Source: Bordetella parapertussis (GTDB lineage: Bacteria > Pseudomonadota > Gammaproteobacteria > Burkholderiales > Burkholderiaceae_D). From it: a stretch of DNA of 64,000 nucleotides. The notes under the pieces were generated by a model. The model did not search any database and was not told where the DNA came from. It saw nothing but the letters and a program-made list of their open reading frames with translations. Location: the NCBI GenBank assembly GCA_945866125.1, contig CAMBFZ010000006.1, forward strand, positions 1-64,000, written 5' to 3'. Positions 60,609 through 64,000 of the stretch are shown here, in pieces (within the stretch, counting starts at the first letter, position 1; each line of letters begins with the position of its first letter). The position numbers were made by a program, and so were the translations under genes.

Positions 60609-61412
60609 GTGTCCAATCTCGTAGAAATTCGTGACCTGCAATTCGGCTATGGCGACCGCCCGCTGCTGTCGGGCCTGAGCATGGATTTCCCGCGCGGTAA
60701 AGTCGTTGCCGTCATGGGCGGCTCGGGCTCGGGTAAGACAACGGTGCTGCGATTGATTGGTGGACAGCTGCGCCCCCAGGCCGGCAGCGTTACTGTCGAC
60801 GGCCAGTCGGTCCCCGAGCTGGCGCTGCCTGCCCTGTATCTGATGCGCCGCAAGATGGGCATGTTGTTCCAGCACGGCGCCTTGTTTACGGATTTGTCCG
60901 TTTTTGACAATGTCGCCTTTCCGCTGCGAGAGCAGACGGCGTTGCCTGAGTCGATGATTCGCGATTTGGTACTGCTCAAGCTGCACGCGGTAGGTCTGTC
61001 GAACGCCGCCCAGCTGAAGCCGGCCGAAATTTCCGGCGGCATGGCGCGTCGTGTGGCCCTGGCACGCGCCGTGGCGCTTGATCCCCAGCTGGTGATGTAT
61101 GACGAGCCATTTGCCGGACTGGACCCGATTTCAATGGGCGTCACAGCCAATCTGATCCGCACACTCAACGACGCACTCGGGTCAACCTCGGTATTGGTCT
61201 CGCATGATGTGCACGAATCTTTCCTGATTGCCGACTATGTGTACTTTCTTTCGCAAGGCCGCATCGTCGCGCACGGCACGCCCGCCCAAATGGCCGCTTC
61301 AAGCGACCCTTATGTCAAACAGTTTGTGCATGCTGAGGCCGACGGGCCGGTGCCTTTTCACTATCCGGGTCGCTCGCTGGCCGAGCAACTTGGTCTGTCG
61401 GAGCACCCATGA
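60609..61412 (+). CDS. mlaF: Phospholipid ABC transporter ATP-binding protein MlaF
   Basis: A 267-residue ATPase of the Mla system, which maintains outer-membrane lipid asymmetry. Walker A is GGSGSGKTTVLR, Q-loop segment MLFQHGALFTDLSVFDN, signature ISGGMARRVALARAV, Walker B LVMYDEPFAGLDP, switch histidine LVSHDVHESF. The start is a GTG at 60609 (MSNLVEIRDLQFGYG), with an upstream in-frame start at 60567 less likely. The stop overlaps mlaE (ATGATG). Confidence 0.93.
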   Translation: MSNLVEIRDLQFGYGDRPLLSGLSMDFPRGKVVAVMGGSGSGKTTVLRLIGGQLRPQAGSVTVDGQSVPELALPALYLMRRKMGMLFQHGALFTDLSVFDNVAFPLREQTALPESMIRDLVLLKLHAVGLSNAAQLKPAEISGGMARRVALARAVALDPQLVMYDEPFAGLDPISMGVTANLIRTLNDALGSTSVLVSHDVHESFLIADYVYFLSQGRIVAHGTPAQMAASSDPYVKQFVHAEADGPVPFHYPGRSLAEQLGLSEHP

Positions 61413-62188
61413 TGCTTGATCTGCTTGCCCGGATTGGCTTGACAGTACGCATCTGGCTAGGCGATGTGGGCGCGGCAGCGCGCACTTTTATGGCCTTGAT
61501 CACCGGATCAGTGAGCTTGCTGCGGCGCTTTCGTTTGGTGACAGATCAAATTCATTTTATTGGTAATTATTCGCTGGTGATTATTGCTGTCTCCGGCTTG
61601 TTTGTCGGCTTCGTGCTGGGGCTGCAGGGCTATTACACGCTCAACAAATACGGCTCCGAGCAGGCTTTGGGCCTCTTGGTGGCGCTGTCGCTGACCCGCG
61701 AACTCGGGCCGGTTGTGACTGCCTTGTTGTTTGCCGGCCGCGCCGGCACTTCCTTGACGGCCGAGATTGGCCTGATGAAGGCGGGCGAACAACTCGCAGC
61801 GATGGAGATGATGGCGGTCGATCCCCTGCAGCGCGTATTAGCGCCGCGTTTTTGGGCTGGCGTGATCGCGATGCCGGTGCTGGCGACGATCTTTAGCGCG
61901 CTCGGTGTGATCGGCGGCTATATCGTCGGCGTGCAGTTGATTGGTGTGGACGAGGGCGCTTTTTGGTCGCAGATGCAAGATGGGGTCGATGTGTGGAACG
62001 ATATCGCCAACGGCGTCATCAAGAGCTTTGTCTTTGGTGTGGCGGTGACCTTCATTGCGCTCTATCAGGGTTACCATGCCGCGCCCACGCCTGAGGGGGT
62101 CGCGCGTGCCACCACGCGTACCGTGGTGCTGGGTTCATTAATGGTACTGTGGCTGGATTTCTTGCTCACGGCACTGATGTTTTCATAG
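61409..62188 (+). CDS. mlaE: Phospholipid ABC transporter permease MlaE
   Basis: A 259-residue inner-membrane permease of the MlaE family with about five to six hydrophobic segments. Family marks include SLTRELGPVVTALLFAGRAGTSLTAEIG and MKAGEQLAAMEMMAVDP. It couples MlaF ATP hydrolysis to lipid movement through MlaD. Tandem ATG codons at 61409 and 61412 are both possible; I keep the first. It is translationally coupled to mlaF, and mlaD follows after 41 nt. Confidence 0.94.
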   Translation: MMLDLLARIGLTVRIWLGDVGAAARTFMALITGSVSLLRRFRLVTDQIHFIGNYSLVIIAVSGLFVGFVLGLQGYYTLNKYGSEQALGLLVALSLTRELGPVVTALLFAGRAGTSLTAEIGLMKAGEQLAAMEMMAVDPLQRVLAPRFWAGVIAMPVLATIFSALGVIGGYIVGVQLIGVDEGAFWSQMQDGVDVWNDIANGVIKSFVFGVAVTFIALYQGYHAAPTPEGVARATTRTVVLGSLMVLWLDFLLTALMFS

Positions 62189-62229
62189 GGCAGGCAGTGC
62201 GCCGTCCGACTTGTTTTTCGAGGTAATCC

Positions 62230-62706
62230 ATGCAACGCAAATCATTGGACGTCTGGGTAGGTTTGTTCGTGCTGCTTGGCGCGCTTGCGCTGATGTTTTT
62301 GGCACTTAAGGCCGGCAACATGAGCACGATGCGTTTCGGGCCGAGTTATTCGCTCGTGGCGCGTTTTGATAACATCGGCGGTTTGAAGCCGGGCGCGCCC
62401 GTCAAGAGCGCCGGTGTCGTGGTGGGTCGTGTCGAACGGATCGGTTTCGATGATAAAAATTTTCAGGCGCAAGTGACACTGCGCATGCAAGAAGAAATCC
62501 GTTTTCCGAAAGATAGTTCAGCCAAAATACTGACTTCCGGTTTGCTGGGTGAGCAATACATTGGGCTTGATCCCGGTGGCGATGTGAAAAATTTTGCAGA
62601 GGGTGACCGCATCACGAGTACGCAGTCGGCGATTGTGCTCGAAAATCTGATCAGTCAATTTTTATTTAGTAAGGCAGCCGAATCTAGCGGCGATGAAAAA
62701 AAATGA
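62230..62706 (+). CDS. mlaD: Mla lipid-binding protein MlaD (MCE domain)
   Basis: A 158-residue inner-membrane-anchored protein. One transmembrane helix covers about residues 8-28 (VWVGLFVLLGALALMFLALKA); the MCE domain spans about 38-115 (YSLVARFDNIGGLKPGAPVKSAGVVVGRV). It forms the hexameric ring on MlaE that channels lipids. It is shorter than E. coli MlaD (183), mainly at the C-terminus. Its stop overlaps the mlaA start (ATGA). Confidence 0.94.
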   Translation: MQRKSLDVWVGLFVLLGALALMFLALKAGNMSTMRFGPSYSLVARFDNIGGLKPGAPVKSAGVVVGRVERIGFDDKNFQAQVTLRMQEEIRFPKDSSAKILTSGLLGEQYIGLDPGGDVKNFAEGDRITSTQSAIVLENLISQFLFSKAAESSGDEKK

Positions 62707-63425
62707 ACAATACAATGAATCCAAATAACGTCACCCGATGGTGCAGCATCGTATTTTTTTGTGCGCTGCTGACCGGTTGCGCCAGTACCGCACCGGGTGC
62801 GGCATCTGATGCGCGCGACCCATTTGAGCGCTATAACCGCTCGATGTTTACGTTCAATCAAAAGCTCGACGATATTGTGCTGAAGCCTGCCGCCACTGGC
62901 TATGACAAGCTATTGCCGGACATTATTCAGACTGCCATTGGTAATTTTTTCTCGAATATTGGTGACGTCTGGACCGCAGCGAATAATTTCTTGCAAGGTA
63001 AGCCGCGTGACGGCAGTTCGGATTTGATGCGCGTGGCGCTCAATTCGACCTTTGGTGTGGTGGGTTTCATCGATATTAGTACGCCGATTGGCTTGCCCAA
63101 GCACGAGGAGGATTTTGGCCAGACGCTGGCCGTCTGGGGAGTCAACTCCGGTCCGTATGTCGTTTTGCCGGTGTTCGGCCCCAGCACCTTGCGCGACAGC
63201 GTTGCTAAGCCGGTGGATTTGTACGCCGATCCGATCGGCTATGTCGATACAGCCCGTACGCGTAACATCGCGCGCGGCTTGCGTATCGTCGATAACCGTG
63301 CGGCTTTGTTAGGAACGACGTTTATTTTGGAGGGTGCTGCGCTGGATCCGTATCAATTTATGAAGGATGCGTATCTGCAACGCCGCGCAAGCCGAATCCG
63401 GGATGGTGCATCGGTGCCGCAATAA
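62703..63425 (+). CDS. mlaA: Outer-membrane lipoprotein MlaA (VacJ)
   Basis: A 240-residue lipoprotein that removes misplaced phospholipids from the outer leaflet and passes them to MlaC. The lipobox LTGC places the lipidated residue at Cys26. DPFERYNRSMFTFNQKLDDIVLKP, FFSNIGDVWTAANNFLQGK and VLPVFGPSTLRD are diagnostic. It is embedded in the mla operon here, unlike E. coli where mlaA is separate. A 136-nt spacer precedes mlaC. Confidence 0.95.
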   Translation: MNNTMNPNNVTRWCSIVFFCALLTGCASTAPGAASDARDPFERYNRSMFTFNQKLDDIVLKPAATGYDKLLPDIIQTAIGNFFSNIGDVWTAANNFLQGKPRDGSSDLMRVALNSTFGVVGFIDISTPIGLPKHEEDFGQTLAVWGVNSGPYVVLPVFGPSTLRDSVAKPVDLYADPIGYVDTARTRNIARGLRIVDNRAALLGTTFILEGAALDPYQFMKDAYLQRRASRIRDGASVPQ

Positions 63426-63561
63426 AACACGCACTTTTTCTTGTAAAAAAGTAATTCTTTCTAGTGCGTTTGGTTAGGATTGGCTATCATCTCAAAACGC
63501 GAGAAAAACTTGCGTTTTCAGCTTGTTAACGCTGACTCAACTCCTAGCCCGGCCAAATCTA

Positions 63562-64000
63562 ATGAAGACCTTGAAAAAAATCGTAGTAGGGCTGTTTGCC
63601 TTGCTGTCTCTGGCCAGTGGCCCGGTGTTGGCCGAGTCGGAGGCGCCGGATGTGCTGATCAAGCGTATTAGCCAGGAAATCCTCGATCTTGCCAAGACCG
63701 ACAAGAAAATTCAGGCAGGCGACCAGCAGCGCATCATGGAGGTGGTCGAAGACAAAATCATCCCCCATGTCGATTTTCAGCGGATGACGACATTGGCGGC
63801 AGGACGCTACTGGCGCGAGGCGACGCCAGATCAGCAGGCCGAATTGGTCAGTGAATTCCGCACCTTACTCATTTACACGTATTCCGGTGCGATCGCGCAA
63901 TTGCGCAATGAAAAGCTCGATTTCAAGCCCATGCGCGGCGACCCCAAGGCGGAAGACGTCGAAGTCCGCACCGTGGTGTTGCAGTCGCGCGGCGAGGCGA
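63562..64000 (+). CDS. mlaC: Mla periplasmic lipid carrier MlaC (partial, runs off the window)
   Basis: The first 146 codons of a periplasmic shuttle that moves phospholipids between MlaA and MlaD. A signal peptide covers about residues 1-24 (MKTLKKIVVGLFALLSLASG..., ending VLA). The mature start has APDVLIKRISQEILDLAK, and VDFQRMTTLAAGRYWREATP is typical of the MlaC/Ttg2D family. The gene is cut by the window end. A short overlapping frame at 63480-63671 is a shadow. Confidence 0.93.
   Translation, partial: MKTLKKIVVGLFALLSLASGPVLAESEAPDVLIKRISQEILDLAKTDKKIQAGDQQRIMEVVEDKIIPHVDFQRMTTLAAGRYWREATPDQQAELVSEFRTLLIYTYSGAIAQLRNEKLDFKPMRGDPKAEDVEVRTVVLQSRGEA

Noticed and set aside
63480..63671. 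Short plus-strand open frame overlapping the start of mlaC
   Set aside because: Frame +1 overlap with a clear signal-peptide-bearing gene; no own family pattern.
1..64000. CRISPR arrays, tRNA or rRNA genes, prophage or integron elements
   Set aside because: I looked in the intergenic spaces and found no spaced direct-repeat array, cloverleaf or rRNA-like sequence, integrase or phage structural gene; all gaps are under about 210 nt.

Overview
The window is a chromosomal segment from a betaproteobacterium, most likely of the order Burkholderiales and plausibly near Oxalobacteraceae. This placement is inferred from gene order and protein style: tuf-rpsJ, then the S10, spc and alpha ribosomal clusters; ponA/mrcA divergent from pilMNOPQ followed by aroKB; and kdsD-kdsC-lptCAB-rpoN-hpf. 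No database search was possible. Nearly all of the DNA is dense, ordinary core genome. I see no prophage, integrative element, CRISPR array, rRNA or tRNA gene. The only mobile-element relic is one degenerate REP-type transposase near 53.3-54.0 kb.

Layout. 1-14.5 kb: the end of tuf, then rpsJ, the S10 genes (rplC to rpsQ), the spc genes (rplN to secY, rpmJ) and the alpha genes (rpsM, rpsK, rpsD, rpoA, rplQ), all on +. This block is punctuated by hairpins, two good terminators and candidate promoters. infA is absent from its usual place between secY and rpmJ. 14.6-16.3 kb: a NodI/NodJ-like ABC exporter pair. 16.3-26.3 kb: a heme, thiol and cytochrome neighbourhood with cutA, dsbD, hemB (-), engB (-), a diheme cytochrome c4, the System II cytochrome c maturation pair resB-ccsB, and msrP-msrQ. 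26.4-30.6 kb: lysA and lptM (-), cyaY (+) and mrcA (-). 30.8-38.7 kb: the type IV pilus assembly genes pilMNOPQ, then aroK, aroB and dgt. 38.7-45.4 kb, all on -: a HIBYL-CoA hydrolase-like gene, then hpf, rpoN, lptB, lptA, lptC, kdsC and kdsD, which form an LPS transport/KDO operon running into sigma-54 and the hibernation factor. 45.5-53.2 kb: a KefB/C-like antiporter, an AEC permease, uvrA (-), an MFS permease and ssb. 53.2-60.4 kb: the RAYT relic and gltB-gltD. 60.6-64 kb: mlaF-E-D-A and the start of mlaC.

How the genes work together. The first 14.5 kb makes ribosomes, the SecY channel and the RNA polymerase alpha subunit. Later blocks are envelope-centred: LPS transport (Lpt) and KDO supply, lipid asymmetry maintenance (Mla), peptidoglycan synthesis (PBP1a), type IV pilus assembly, cytochrome c maturation with reductant supply (DsbD, ResB/CcsB), and repair of periplasmic methionine sulfoxide (MsrPQ).

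The most interesting unexplained signals are: (1) a structured stretch of about 170 nt between engB and hemB, bounded by an intrinsic terminator on each strand. The minus-strand terminator ends 14 nt before the hemB start codon, and upstream segments could pair in alternative ways, which resembles a leader attenuator or an unrecognised small RNA. (2) A RAYT-family transposase that has lost both its HUH histidines and its likely catalytic tyrosines, with two related 14-nt repeats just downstream, in front of gltB. (3) The missing infA. I found no clearly new multi-gene system.
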